Shown here: positions 33,373-41,912 of the stretch, piece after piece | How positions within the stretch are numbered: position 1 is the stretch's first letter | Layout: the number at the start of each line of letters is the position of its first letter | Assembly: GCF_000685315.1 (NCBI RefSeq) | Contig: NZ_ARYM01000013.1 | Coordinates: forward strand, 62,001 to 126,000 | Source of the DNA: Hyphomonas polymorpha PS728 | GTDB lineage: Bacteria; Pseudomonadota; Alphaproteobacteria; Caulobacterales; Hyphomonadaceae | DNA length: 64,000 nt | Reading direction: 5' to 3' | Translations under genes and position numbers: made by a program | The notes under the pieces: generated by a model | What the model saw: only the letters and a program-made list of their open reading frames with translations | The model's database searches: none | Told to the model about the DNA's origin: nothing

Positions 33373-34257
33373 ATGATTCGCGCGCTCCTTGCGGCTGCCC
33401 TCTTCTGTTTGCCCGCCGCCCCGATGCTGGCAGAGACGGGGCAGGGCGCCCCTGCGGCCCCCGATTGCCCCGAAAACGCTGCCCAGATCGTGTTCAATAT
33501 GCAGGCCGCAATCGAGCTAGGCGCGGCCCCCACGCTGGAAAAAATCTATGAGACGGCCGAAATCGCCGCCACCCATTGTCCCGGCAGCAGCGATATTCAG
33601 GGCCTCGCTTCCCTCCTGTTCGTCTCCCTCGCCAGCGCCGTGCCAGATCCCGGCACCCAGCTGACCCTTTTCAGCAAAGCCTATGACGCGGCCCTGCGCG
33701 CCGACCACGCCTATGCCAACGGCACGGGCACCGTCGTCACCGGTACCGATGGCGCAGAGGTGAAGCTCTATCTCTACGGCCCGGTCTTCACGACGCTGGA
33801 ATCGGTCATTATCCCGCAGCTTGCCGTACTGGCCACCACGCCGGGCATGGAACGCGTCCATCCGATCTTCGCGCAGGATGCCCCGCTGGAATCCTGTCCC
33901 TATACGGAAGATCGCGGCAGCGGCGCGGAATATGAGGCCCGCGCGCTGTCCAAGGCGCCGGCCGATCCGGGCGCCGTGGGCCGCATCTCCGGGCGTCTCC
34001 TGCGTCTGCAGGCGGCCTGCCCGGAGCGGGCTGCCTATTTCGACTGGGCGCTCGCCTCCTATTTCAACCGCGCCGTCTATGCCAACGAGTTCCGCCCCGG
34101 GGAGGCCCGCAAACATGCCCGCGCCGCGCTCGCCCATGCCGCCGCCTTCAGCCGCGCCGCCCCGGCCATCCGGGGCAGCGGCGCGGAAGAAAATGCCGGC
34201 TTCCTCAGCCGCATGATAGTCAACCTGCAGGAAAAATTCCCCGATCTGGATCAGTGA
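33373..34257 (+). CDS. Exported protein of unknown function
   Basis: 294 residues. A signal peptide (about 1-20, ending LAE) is followed by a Cys-bearing helical domain: Cys near residues 32 and 69, then C in ESCPY and QAACPE. TPR- or Sel1-like helix pairs (A-x-x-A-A-L-x-x-A) occur near the C-terminus, but no repeat is clear. No family is recognised. GGAAG lies upstream of the ATG. It is likely periplasmic and is followed by a TGTCC array. Confidence 0.7.
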   Translation: MIRALLAAALFCLPAAPMLAETGQGAPAAPDCPENAAQIVFNMQAAIELGAAPTLEKIYETAEIAATHCPGSSDIQGLASLLFVSLASAVPDPGTQLTLFSKAYDAALRADHAYANGTGTVVTGTDGAEVKLYLYGPVFTTLESVIIPQLAVLATTPGMERVHPIFAQDAPLESCPYTEDRGSGAEYEARALSKAPADPGAVGRISGRLLRLQAACPERAAYFDWALASYFNRAVYANEFRPGEARKHARAALAHAAAFSRAAPAIRGSGAEENAGFLSRMIVNLQEKFPDLDQ

Positions 34258-34319
34258 TCCGCCAGCAGACGATCTTCTGAAGTCTCTCTCCTCGGGAAGG
34301 GGCGGGGTTCCTTCCGGCG

Positions 34320-34417
34320 CGTCCGCGCCTTGCCCCGTTTTGTCCGAAAATGTCCGGATTTGTCCACCGCCTGTCCGGGCCTGTCCGCAGGTGTCCGGAA
34401 ATGTCCGCGTTCTGACA
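34320..34417 (+). repeat. Helically phased TGTCCG direct-repeat array, copy 1
   Basis: TGTCC begins at 34341, 34351, 34361, 34372, 34382, 34392 and 34402, with degenerate copies at 34320 (CGTCC), 34331 (TGCCC) and 34413 (TGACA). Steps are 11, 10, 10, 10, 11, 10, 10, 10, 11, so all units face the same side of the helix. The unit is TGTCCGNNNN and the four-base spacers vary. It lies upstream of the gene at 34543, reading in its direction. Confidence 0.85.
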
Positions 34418-34542
34418 CCGCCAGAAAGGGGGATAAGCGCGCCCCAATCCGCAGGCCGTTTCCCCGCCTGCGCCCTGAAAGGAAAGGGCTTTCCCCCTCC
34501 GCCGCTCCGCCTTATCCAACACGCCGGGCCCGGCTTTAGAGT

Positions 34543-35205
34543 ATGCCCATGCGTTCAGACTTCGCTCCCTGGGCCACCAGCCTCATTCGCTTTGCCCAGA
34601 TTGCGGCAGAGATGCTGGCGGTTGCGCTCGTCCCGCGTCTTGGTCTTGGGCGGTTCGGCTTCACGGTCTTTCTGCCCCGGCCCGTGCATGAGGCCATCGC
34701 GGCAGAGCTTACCTTCATCGAAGCCATGGCGCGCCGCGCCCTGTTCCTGATTGCCGCCGCGCGCGGCGCATTACCGAGAGAGGTTTCGCCGTCAAAGGCG
34801 CGGCCCGCTTCCAGCGGCAGGGCTCTACCCGATGCGCCGGCCCGCATCAGTGCCCCACTTTTCTGCCTGACGGAACCAGATGCGCGCCGCCGCATCGGTA
34901 AGAAAGTTCCTCCGCCTACCCCCAATCCCGGCGATGCCGCGCCGCCCCTCACCGAAGACACGCTGCTGCCCACGGCGCGGCTGGTCCGCCGCCTCCGGGC
35001 GCTGGAAACCGTCTTCCTTGATCCGGAGGCGAACATTCTGCGGATGCGCCGCCTTCTGGCGCCCGGCCCGGAAGCAATCCTGTCGCGCCGGGGCTTTGAG
35101 GCTGCCCGCGCTGCCAGTGACAATGCCGTGAATTTCCGATTGCTGGGGCAGGTGCAGGGCCTGGTTGAGGGCGCCCTGCTGCAGATGCGGCGGGATACCG
35201 GTTAA
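34543..35205 (+). CDS. Protein of unknown function downstream of the TGTCC array
   Basis: 220 residues. A helical N-terminal region (5-75) with hydrophobic stretches ([15 protein letters not shown]), a Pro/Ala-rich low-complexity middle (75-140) and a helical C-terminal region (140-220) rich in Arg, Leu and Ala. No family, signal or catalytic motif is recognised. An ATG at 34549 is an alternative start, with GAG 7 bp upstream. It is convergent with recR, overlapping it by 4 bp. Its only special context is the phased array that may control it. Confidence 0.65.
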   Translation: MPMRSDFAPWATSLIRFAQIAAEMLAVALVPRLGLGRFGFTVFLPRPVHEAIAAELTFIEAMARRALFLIAAARGALPREVSPSKARPASSGRALPDAPARISAPLFCLTEPDARRRIGKKVPPPTPNPGDAAPPLTEDTLLPTARLVRRLRALETVFLDPEANILRMRRLLAPGPEAILSRRGFEAARAASDNAVNFRLLGQVQGLVEGALLQMRRDTG

Positions 35206-35807
35206 AGCCCGCGCCGCGCGCGCAGCGCCGCCGCCAGCGTTCCGTCATCCAGATGATCCAGCTCACCGCCCACGGGAACCCCGTGCGCGAGCCGCGTCAC
35301 ATCCACGCCTTTCCCGGCCAGCAGGTCGGCCACATAATGCGCCGTGGTCTGACCATCTACTGTTGCGTTCAGGGCCAGGATCACCTCGCGGATACCCCCC
35401 GCCTCGATCCGCGCCACAAGGCTGGCAATGCCAAGGTCTTCCGGCCCGATCCCGTCAATGGCGGAAAGCGCCCCGCCCAGAACATGATAGCGCCCGCGGA
35501 ACGCGCCCCCGCGCTCCAGCGCCCAAAGGTCTGGCACATCCTCCACCACGCAGATCACGCCGTCATCGCGCCCCGGCATCTGGCACACGGCGCAGGGCTG
35601 CACGGTGTCATAATTGCCGCAGACATGGCATTTCTGGATCTTCGCGCCCGCTTCCGCCATCGCCTCGGCCAGCGGCTTCAGCAGCGTGTCATTGCGCTTC
35701 AGGAGATGCAGCGCCACGCGCCGCGCCGACCTCGGCCCCAGGCCCGGCAGCTTGGCAATCAGATCAATCAGTCGAAGAAGCTCAGGACCGGCAGAACGTT
35801 GGGACAT
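35202..35807 (-). CDS. recR: Recombination protein RecR
   Basis: 201 residues. A helix-hairpin-helix ([11 protein letters not shown]), a four-Cys zinc finger (C60, C63, C72, C75) and a Toprim domain ([12 protein letters not shown], then [10 protein letters not shown]) are in the standard order. RecR, with RecO and RecF, loads RecA at gaps. The operon order dnaX-ybaB-recR is the classic bacterial one, running on the minus strand. Confidence 0.96.
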   Translation of the reverse strand: MSQRSAGPELLRLIDLIAKLPGLGPRSARRVALHLLKRNDTLLKPLAEAMAEAGAKIQKCHVCGNYDTVQPCAVCQMPGRDDGVICVVEDVPDLWALERGGAFRGRYHVLGGALSAIDGIGPEDLGIASLVARIEAGGIREVILALNATVDGQTTAHYVADLLAGKGVDVTRLAHGVPVGGELDHLDDGTLAAALRARRGL

Positions 35808-35861
35808 GGAAAGGGCTTCTGCCTGAGTCTGAAGGGTATGTCATCCTGGCGGCGTCTGCGC

Positions 35862-36185
35862 CTAAAACGGCAGCTTGAACCCCGGCATCAGGCCGCCAAA
35901 GCCGGCGGTGGCCGATTTCATCGCCTCTTCCATCGCCTGGTCGAGGCGTTTGCGGGCGTCCGAATGGGCCGCCTTGATCAGGTCTTCCACGATCTCCGGA
36001 TCGTCCCCCATCAGGCTCCGGTCGATGGTGACGGACACCATCTCTCCCTTGCCGCGCAGCTTCACGCGCACGAGGCCCGCTCCGGCCACGCCGTCGGCTT
36101 CGGTGTTTTCGATCTTCTGCTGCACTTCGGCCATCTTGGCCTGCATGGCCTGGGCTTGCTGCATGATCTGGGCGAGGTCTTTCAT
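35862..36185 (-). CDS. ybaB: YbaB/EbfC nucleoid-associated protein
   Basis: 107 residues. The coiled N-terminal IMQQAQAMQAKMAEVQ, the central VKLRGKGEMVSVTID strand pair and the PEIVEDLIKAAHSDA helix are typical of the family. It binds DNA as a dimer and shapes the nucleoid. It sits 15 bp after dnaX and before recR in the conserved cluster. Confidence 0.94.
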   Translation of the reverse strand: MKDLAQIMQQAQAMQAKMAEVQQKIENTEADGVAGAGLVRVKLRGKGEMVSVTIDRSLMGDDPEIVEDLIKAAHSDARKRLDQAMEEAMKSATAGFGGLMPGFKLPF

Positions 36186-36200
36186 GGGATATTGTCTCCG

Positions 36201-37937
36201 TCAGGCCGGCCGGCGGGTTTTGAGAGGAATAATGTTACTGGCCACATCGTCCTGCGATGGCTCGATTTCAAGCGGCGGCGGCATCTGGCCCACATCCAGG
36301 ATCACCGCGCCGGGGATCGCCGAAAGGGTCGCCGCCACCAGCGGATGCTGCATCGCCGCCTCAATCCGCTCGGTCTTTTCCCGCCGCTCCCGCTCGCGCA
36401 TGGACTCAGCATCGGTCTCGGCTTCCTCGACGGTCCAGTCGAGATCGCTATAGCTTTCCAGGAATATCTTCAGCCGCCCCAGCAGGCCCGCCGGGGCCCC
36501 CGGCGCCAGCGCGCAGGCCAGCCGCCCCGGCTCAAACCGTGAAGGCCGCACGAAACGTTCGGTGTCCACCTGCAGTGCCACCTCGCGGGTCGCGTCCATC
36601 ATGGCGATCATGTCGGCAAAGCTGTGTATCCCGCCGGGCACCTGCGGCGGGGCCTTAAGGGGCGGGCTATCCTTTCCCGGCGGCCGGGCCCCCTCGGCAA
36701 TCATCCGCGCGGCCTCTTCCGGCGAGGGCAGGGTGGAGGCCGCCGCCAGCCGCAGGATCACCATGTTCAGCGCGGTCGCCGGGTCCGGCGCCACCTGCAG
36801 GTCGCCATAACCCGACAGGAGCAGTTGCCAGTTGCGCGCCGCCTGCGCCGGGGTCAGGCGCTGGGCCAGCGCCTTTGTGCGGTTTGCCCAATCTGCCGGT
36901 CCGGCCGGTGTCCAGTCATCGCCCGTTACCTGGGCCACGGAAATATCGGCCGCAATATCAAGGATGTCTTTCAGGATCACCGCCGGGTCTGCCCCGCCTG
37001 CTACCTGCTCGCGCACTTCGGCAAGGGCCCCCTTGGCGTCGCCGGATACGGCCTTCTCCACCGCGTCCAAGAGGCGGGCCCGGTCGCCCAGGCCCAGCAT
37101 CGCGCGCACGGCGGCGCCGGAAACTTCCTCGCCATCCGTGGTCTGAACAATGCCCTGATCCAGCAGCGACAGCCCGTCGCGCACAGAGCCTTCGGCGGCC
37201 CGCGCAATCAGCGCCAGCGCCTCTTCGGAAACATTCGCCCCCTCATTGCGGGCCACACTGCCCAGATGGGCCGCCAGTTCCCCGGTATCGAGGCGCTTCA
37301 AATCAAACCGCTGGCAGCGCGAGAGAACCGTCACCGGCACCTTGCGGATCTCGGTCGTCGCGAAGATGAACTTCAGATGCGGCGGGGGTTCTTCCAGCGT
37401 CTTCAGAAGCGCGTTGAAGCTCGCATTCGACAGCATGTGAACTTCGTCGATGATATAGACCTTGTAGCGCGCCGAAACCGGGCCATAGCGCGCGGAGTCC
37501 AGGAGGTCGCGCATATCCGCCACGCCGGTGCGCGAGGCTGCGTCCAGCTCCAGCACATCGGGGTGCCGGCTCGCCATGATCGCGTCGCAATGCTCGCCCG
37601 GCGGGTCCAGATGGATGGAGGGGCCCGAAGCCTTGCCCTTCTTGCCCTTGGTGTCCGCCTTGGGCTCATAATTGAGGGCGCGGGCGAGGAGGCGCGCTGT
37701 GGTCGTCTTGCCCACCCCGCGCACGCCCGTCAGCATGAAGCCATGCGCAATCCGCCCCGTCTCGAAGGCGTTCGAGAGCGTGCGCACCATCGCTTCCTGG
37801 CCGATCAGATCCTCAAAGCGGCGGGGGCGATATTTCCGCGCCAGCACCTCATACGCCTTGCCGCGCGCAGGCGTGTCCTCGCCCCCGAAAAGGGCGCCCG
37901 TGGCGTCATCGCCTGTGGAGGAATCGTCAGCGCTCAT
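36201..37937 (-). CDS. dnaX: DNA polymerase III gamma/tau subunit
   Basis: 578 residues. The N-terminal AAA+ clamp-loader domain has YRPRRFEDLIGQ, Walker A GVRGVGKTTTARLL, DAASRTGV, Walker B IIDEVHMLS, and an SRC motif (VLSRCQRF). The zinc-finger region keeps only one clear Cys (GEHCDAI), as in other alphaproteobacterial DnaX proteins I recall. The C-terminal half is the tau-type region. No clear slippery A-rich frameshift site was found, so gamma may be made otherwise or not at all. Confidence 0.95.
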   Translation of the reverse strand: MSADDSSTGDDATGALFGGEDTPARGKAYEVLARKYRPRRFEDLIGQEAMVRTLSNAFETGRIAHGFMLTGVRGVGKTTTARLLARALNYEPKADTKGKKGKASGPSIHLDPPGEHCDAIMASRHPDVLELDAASRTGVADMRDLLDSARYGPVSARYKVYIIDEVHMLSNASFNALLKTLEEPPPHLKFIFATTEIRKVPVTVLSRCQRFDLKRLDTGELAAHLGSVARNEGANVSEEALALIARAAEGSVRDGLSLLDQGIVQTTDGEEVSGAAVRAMLGLGDRARLLDAVEKAVSGDAKGALAEVREQVAGGADPAVILKDILDIAADISVAQVTGDDWTPAGPADWANRTKALAQRLTPAQAARNWQLLLSGYGDLQVAPDPATALNMVILRLAAASTLPSPEEAARMIAEGARPPGKDSPPLKAPPQVPGGIHSFADMIAMMDATREVALQVDTERFVRPSRFEPGRLACALAPGAPAGLLGRLKIFLESYSDLDWTVEEAETDAESMRERERREKTERIEAAMQHPLVAATLSAIPGAVILDVGQMPPPLEIEPSQDDVASNIIPLKTRRPA

Positions 37938-38011
37938 GGATCGGCCGGACCTTAGCGGGGCCGGGGCTGGGGCGCAAATGGGAGTTCAGCTGCTTCTCCT
38001 CCGCAGAGCAA

Positions 38012-38047
38012 CTCACCCCTCTCCTGCGGGAGAGGGGCAGGGGTGAG
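38012..38047. repeat. REP-like palindrome upstream of dnaX
   Basis: A 36-bp imperfect palindrome: CTCACCCCTCTCC, TGCG, then GGAGAGGGG...GGGGTGAG. It resembles the CCCTCTCC/GGAGAGGG extragenic palindromes common across proteobacteria. It lies between dnaX and nrdB on the minus strand. Confidence 0.6.
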
Positions 38048-38102
38048 GGGGAGCAAGATAGAGGAAGCATGATCGGGTGAGGGCTTTCCCCCTCATCCCC
38101 AA

Positions 38103-38126
38103 CCCCTTCTCCCAAGAGAGAAGGGG
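38103..38126. repeat. REP-like palindrome, possible nrdB terminator
   Basis: CCCCTTCTC and GAGAAGGGG form 9-bp arms. It begins 14 bp after the nrdB stop but lacks a U tract on the minus strand, so it may be both an extragenic palindrome and a weak terminator. Confidence 0.5.
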
Positions 38127-38139
38127 CTTTGGAAGCAGA

Positions 38140-39174
38140 TCACTCCGCCGGCACGTTCTCTGCGGCTTTCCGGCGGGCGTCGAAGCGGCCCCAGACGCCG
38201 TCATCGCCGTGCCAGTCGCCCTTCGTGGCGCCTTTGGAATATTCCGTCGCGCGCTGCTCAAAGAAGTTGGCATGCTCGACCCCGTTGAGGATTTCGGTCA
38301 GCCAGGGGATCGGGTGTTTGGTGATGCCGTAGATCGGCTCCAGCTTCAGCTGGCCAAGGCGCCAGTCGGCGATATAGCGGATATAGTTCTTGATATCGTC
38401 GGCGGTCATGCCTTCGACCGGGCCCATCTCGAAGGCAAGCTCGATGAATTTGTCTTCCAGGCTCACCACCGTGCGGCAGCTTTCGCGGATACGCTCGCGC
38501 AGCTCGTCCGTCATCACGCCGGTTTCGGCGCAGAAGGTGTGGAACAGCTTGATCATGCCCTCGCAGTGCAGGCTCTCGTCGCGCACCGACCAGGAAACGA
38601 TCTGGCCCATGCCCTTCATCTTGTTGAAGCGCGGGAAGTTCATCAGCATGGCGAAGGAGGCAAAGAGCTGCAGGCCTTCAGTGAACGCGCCGAACACGGC
38701 CATCGACAGGGCGATGTCCTCGTTCGTCTCCGTGCCGAACTGGCCGAGATAGTCGTGCTTGGCGGCCATCTCCTTGTATTCCATGAAGGCGGAGAATTCC
38801 GAATCCGGCATGCCGATGGTTTCCAGCAGCAGCGCATAGGCCGCAATGTGGATCGTCTCCATATTGGAGAAGGACGACAGCATCATGGACACTTCCACCG
38901 GCTTAAACAGCGGCATGTAGTGTTCCATATAGTTGGCGCCGACTTCGACATCCGACTGGGTGAAGAAGCGGAAGATCTGGGTCAGCAGGTTGCGCTCGGC
39001 GTCCGAGAGCTTCACCGCCCAGTCCTTGCAGTCCTCGCCGAGGGGCACTTCCTCGGGCATCCAGTGAACCTGTTGCTGCTTCTTCCAGAACTCGTACGCC
39101 CAGGGATAGCGGAAGGGCTTGTAGGCAAGGCTCGGCGTCAGCAGGCCGGGGCGATCATTGCTTACGTTTGCCAT
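38140..39174 (-). CDS. nrdB: Ribonucleoside-diphosphate reductase small (beta) subunit
   Basis: 344 residues, class Ia. Helical ferritin-like core with metal-ligand segments SNMETIHIAAYA (E..H), AVFGAFTEG and SVRDESLHCEGM (E..H). The C-terminal tail would bind NrdA, which is not in the window. It carries the diiron-tyrosyl cofactor for dNTP synthesis. The start at 39174 begins the conserved N-terminus; the open frame up to 39246 would overlap the NrdR-like box, which argues against the longer form. Confidence 0.94.
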   Translation of the reverse strand: MANVSNDRPGLLTPSLAYKPFRYPWAYEFWKKQQQVHWMPEEVPLGEDCKDWAVKLSDAERNLLTQIFRFFTQSDVEVGANYMEHYMPLFKPVEVSMMLSSFSNMETIHIAAYALLLETIGMPDSEFSAFMEYKEMAAKHDYLGQFGTETNEDIALSMAVFGAFTEGLQLFASFAMLMNFPRFNKMKGMGQIVSWSVRDESLHCEGMIKLFHTFCAETGVMTDELRERIRESCRTVVSLEDKFIELAFEMGPVEGMTADDIKNYIRYIADWRLGQLKLEPIYGITKHPIPWLTEILNGVEHANFFEQRATEYSKGATKGDWHGDDGVWGRFDARRKAAENVPAE

Positions 39175-39237
39175 GGGGCGGGCTCCATTCATCAGGTCGG
39201 TTAAGGCCGGCGAATCCGGCCGGTTCGGACACTCAAC

Positions 39238-39253
39238 ACACCACATATAGTGC
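39238..39253. promoter_or_regulatory. NrdR-like box upstream of nrdB
   Basis: ACACCACATATAGTGC; the inner 14 bp match the NrdR consensus CACtATATaTaGTG at 12 positions. It lies about 65 bp before nrdB. NrdR boxes are often paired; a second copy was not found, so the call is tentative. Confidence 0.5.
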
Positions 39254-39330
39254 TTAAAATGGGTTAATACCGCAAGATGTGCATGTGCCGCACCCCAGCG
39301 AATCCCACAAAAAAGCCCCTCCCTGCCTGC

Positions 39331-40617
39331 CTAGCGCGCGCCCCTCGGCACGGCAACCGCGCGCAGGCCCATCCGGTAGAGCGCGGCCTGGGCGAGGTCG
39401 AGGTCGGCCTGGGTATGGCAGAGGAAGGCCACCCGCTCGATGCGGGAGTCCGGCCAGTTCAGGAGGTATTGCTGGGCGGTCTGGATCAGGCCCTGGGCGC
39501 GTTCATGCGGGCTTTCCCCGCTGCTGCGCGTGCCGAAGAGGGGGATGAGCACCGATTTCAGCGCCCGTTTCGGGCTGACCCCAAAGCGGCGGTTTTCCGC
39601 GTCCACGGCGGCCAGCGCGTTGCTGACGCATTTGCGATAGGCCCCGATCAGCCGGTAGCCGCGCCCCGGCTCGCCCTGATAGGCGGCGGTGTGCACCAGC
39701 AGGCGCACCTTGTTGGACCGGCTGAGCATGCCTGCTTCCGTGATCAGCGCGGTGGCCGGCTCCACCCCGGTGCGCAGCTGGTGGCCGCCGGCGCGCTGGG
39801 CCAGGAGGCGGGCGATCATGTCGTCGCGCACAAAGCCATGCCGGTCGCGCCGGCTGCCGAGATAGCGGATGGCGGCCGAGATGGTGGTTTCGTGGAACCG
39901 GCCAAACTCCATCCGGGTGTTCTCGGGGTTCACCCACACATCCATGTCGTCAATGTCGGCAATGTCGCCGGTGACGAGTTCGATCAGCTTCGAGGGTTTT
40001 GGCCCCTGTGGGCCAACGCGGTAGGAGATGTAGCGCCGCTCAGGAATGATGCGGCCGGGCAGGGAGACGTCCATCCCCGGCATCAGCGTGTGGACGAGGC
40101 TGTCCGTGCTCGGATTGTCGAGGCTGTTCCTCACATGCGTGCGCAAGAGGATGCGGCAATCCTCGATCACCTGCTGGCGCGAGATGCCCCCGCGCGCGTC
40201 CAGATCATAATCCAGCGCCCGCATGCCCGATATGGCAAGGGGCACGGCGCTTTTCGCATGGCGCAGGATGACGGTGCCCGCCCGGCGCGCGGTCTGGCGG
40301 ATGCCGAGCTCGAAAAACACGTCTGGCGAGCCGAGGGTGACATCGGCAATCACAACGTCGGCTTCCAGCAGGTTTTCGATCATCTCCTTATGGATGAGGC
40401 CGGAGCGGCTCACCCGGTCGGCGCGGAGGATGTCGAGGTTGAGATGCTCGATCACGGGGCGGATAAGCTCTTCATACACCGCGTCGAAATCCGGTCCGGA
40501 TGCGGCTTCCTCGCTGGCCGGATAGGGCAGGATGACGAAGCAGCGCCGCCCGGTCTGGGTCTTGCCTTCGGTCTCGGCGGGGCGGCCCTCGCCCTGCGAC
40601 TTTCCCTCGAACGCCAT
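39331..40617 (-). CDS. TIR/deoxyribosyltransferase-like domain fused to a macro-like domain
   Basis: 428 residues. The N-terminal domain (about 25-160) has RRCFVILPYP, LDILRADRVSRSG, ADVVIADVTLGSPDVFFELG; its E103 in FFELG sits where TIR and nucleoside-deoxyribosyltransferase-like enzymes keep their catalytic Glu. The C-terminal domain (about 210-405) has a macro-like layout: VTGDIADIDDMDVWVNPENT (229-234 VNPENT), GRFHETTISAAIRYLG, and SVLIPLFGTRSSGESP as the second ligand loop. A plausible reading is a nucleotide/NAD-cleaving effector with an ADP-ribose-type sensor in one chain, as seen divided between proteins in Thoeris-like defence. No partner genes are adjacent. The start at 40617 follows AGGG; an ATG at 40677 is possible. 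Confidence 0.7.
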   Translation of the reverse strand: MAFEGKSQGEGRPAETEGKTQTGRRCFVILPYPASEEAASGPDFDAVYEELIRPVIEHLNLDILRADRVSRSGLIHKEMIENLLEADVVIADVTLGSPDVFFELGIRQTARRAGTVILRHAKSAVPLAISGMRALDYDLDARGGISRQQVIEDCRILLRTHVRNSLDNPSTDSLVHTLMPGMDVSLPGRIIPERRYISYRVGPQGPKPSKLIELVTGDIADIDDMDVWVNPENTRMEFGRFHETTISAAIRYLGSRRDRHGFVRDDMIARLLAQRAGGHQLRTGVEPATALITEAGMLSRSNKVRLLVHTAAYQGEPGRGYRLIGAYRKCVSNALAAVDAENRRFGVSPKRALKSVLIPLFGTRSSGESPHERAQGLIQTAQQYLLNWPDSRIERVAFLCHTQADLDLAQAALYRMGLRAVAVPRGAR

Positions 40618-40869
40618 GCTCACACGCCCTGCCTCTCGAAGCCATTCCGGCACCCCGCCGCAAGGCGCAAAGCCCACCCGCCCGGACCGGCAGCCCGGGG
40701 CACCCGAACCAAAACGAAACTATGGCCCGGCAAGGCTGGCAAGACAGGAGAGCTCCGCCGCTTCGCCCGACAGGAGAGGCCGCGTGCTAGTGCTCTGTTT
40801 CCGGATGGATTCGCGGGAGATTATAAATGCGTAAGGTTCGCCGGAGGCCGGGCAGTGCCCATCCGTGCG

Positions 40870-41796
40870 TCACTCCCCCGCCCGGCGGGCGGGCACGGGG
40901 AGGGAGCAGATGTCCAGCACCTTGGGCGGGGTGTAGGCGAGGGCGGCGATGCCGGTGTAATCCCGCTTGGAGGTTTTCAGGGCTTCCCATTCGGCGGAGG
41001 GCGTCATCATGACGTCATAGGCCGGGCGGCTGTCCACGGGGATATCGGCGGCCATACGGGCCGATATGATCTGGTTATCCGCCAGTTTGGAGCGGCGATA
41101 CTGGCTGATCTGATGGGCGAGTTCCTCGTCTTCCCCCATCATCGCGTTCATTTCTTCTTCCGTGGCCGGATCAACGCGGGGCAGGCGGTGGATGAATTCC
41201 ATCCCGTCAATCACCCGGCCGAAGATGGTGTAGTTCCGGTCCAGATAGCGGCGCGGCTGAAGGGGGATGTAGAGCTCGGTGGAGCCACTTTCGGGGTTGG
41301 TATCGCGCGCCATGCCGAGGGCGCCGGGGCAGTTGAGAAGCCATTCCCTGTCCCCCTCCCGGCCAACGGCAAAGCCTTGTCTGTGGCCAACTTCTTCTGC
41401 GTAAAGGTCTACGTTCCCCTGCGGGGCAAAGCCTTCGGCGGCGACTGCGCGTTCCGCCTCGAAGGGCAGGGTGGGCCAGGCGGCGATGGCCATGTCGAAT
41501 TCGCGGCCGGCCTGAGCCACATGGCCTTCGACCACGCGGTAGAAATATTCCCCGTCATAGAAGCCCTCGCGCACGGCTTCCCTTATCTGGGCGGCATGGG
41601 CGGGGGCCGCGTCCGGGAAAAGCTCGATCGCGACCGTGCCGGTTTCCAGCGTGACGATGATCAGATTTTCCGGGTCAACCGCGCGCCAGCCGGGGTCAGC
41701 TTCGGTCAGTTCCGGGACAGTTTCGGACAGGACCGGACTGGATGTGACGCAGGCGGCACAGAAAAGGGCGGCGGAGGCAAGAAGAGCGCGTTTCAT
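40870..41796 (-). CDS. Cyclophilin-type peptidyl-prolyl isomerase lipoprotein
   Basis: 308 residues. Lipobox CAAC (about 12-15). The cyclophilin core (about 45-220) has VTLETGTVAIELFPDAAP, GFYDGEYFYRVVEGHVAQAGREFD, LGMARDTNPESGSTELYI and NYTIFGRVIDG. The long C-terminal extension is acidic. It probably helps fold secreted or outer-membrane proteins in the periplasm. The first 30 codons carry TGTCC repeats in phase with the arrays elsewhere (41704-41749). Confidence 0.88.
   Translation of the reverse strand: MKRALLASAALFCAACVTSSPVLSETVPELTEADPGWRAVDPENLIIVTLETGTVAIELFPDAAPAHAAQIREAVREGFYDGEYFYRVVEGHVAQAGREFDMAIAAWPTLPFEAERAVAAEGFAPQGNVDLYAEEVGHRQGFAVGREGDREWLLNCPGALGMARDTNPESGSTELYIPLQPRRYLDRNYTIFGRVIDGMEFIHRLPRVDPATEEEMNAMMGEDEELAHQISQYRRSKLADNQIISARMAADIPVDSRPAYDVMMTPSAEWEALKTSKRDYTGIAALAYTPPKVLDICSLPVPARRAGE
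41704..41749 (-). repeat. Phased TGTCC-like units in the cyclophilin gene start
   Basis: Plus-strand GGACA at 41715 and 41725, with GGACT at 41735, GGTCA at 41704 and TGACG at 41745: steps 11, 10, 10, 10. On the coding strand these read TGTCC-like, and the spacer GAAAC also occurs in the array at 63864. It lies within the first 30 codons, so a coding cause is possible. Confidence 0.35.
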
Positions 41797-41912
41797 GCGC
41801 GCAACTGTCTGCCACCCCCGCGCGCCCGTCAATTGCCGGCGGAGCCAGGCCGGAAACGAGCCATGCAAAAGCGGGGCTTGTTCGGGCGGTGTGGGCGGCG
41901 CAAGATTTGAAT

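Noticed and set aside
34320-34417. CRISPR array
   Set aside because: The repeat core is only 5-6 bp with 4-5 bp spacers and no cas genes lie nearby. It is a phased direct-repeat site, not a CRISPR.
37938-38139. SRP RNA (ffs) next to dnaX
   Set aside because: The gap was checked because ffs often lies near dnaX. No SRP Alu or GGAAG-type core was found; only REP-like palindromes are present.
39254-39267. CtrA site upstream of nrdB
   Set aside because: The sequence is TTAA-N6-TTAA, one base short of the TTAA-N7-TTAA consensus. The nearby NrdR-like box explains the region better.
39277-41910. 877-residue open frame on the plus strand antisense to three genes
   Set aside because: It runs antisense to the TIR/macro and cyclophilin genes and the intergenic gaps, and its composition is typical of a GC-rich shadow frame (Arg, Gly, Ala and His rich). 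No domain or ribosome site supports it.
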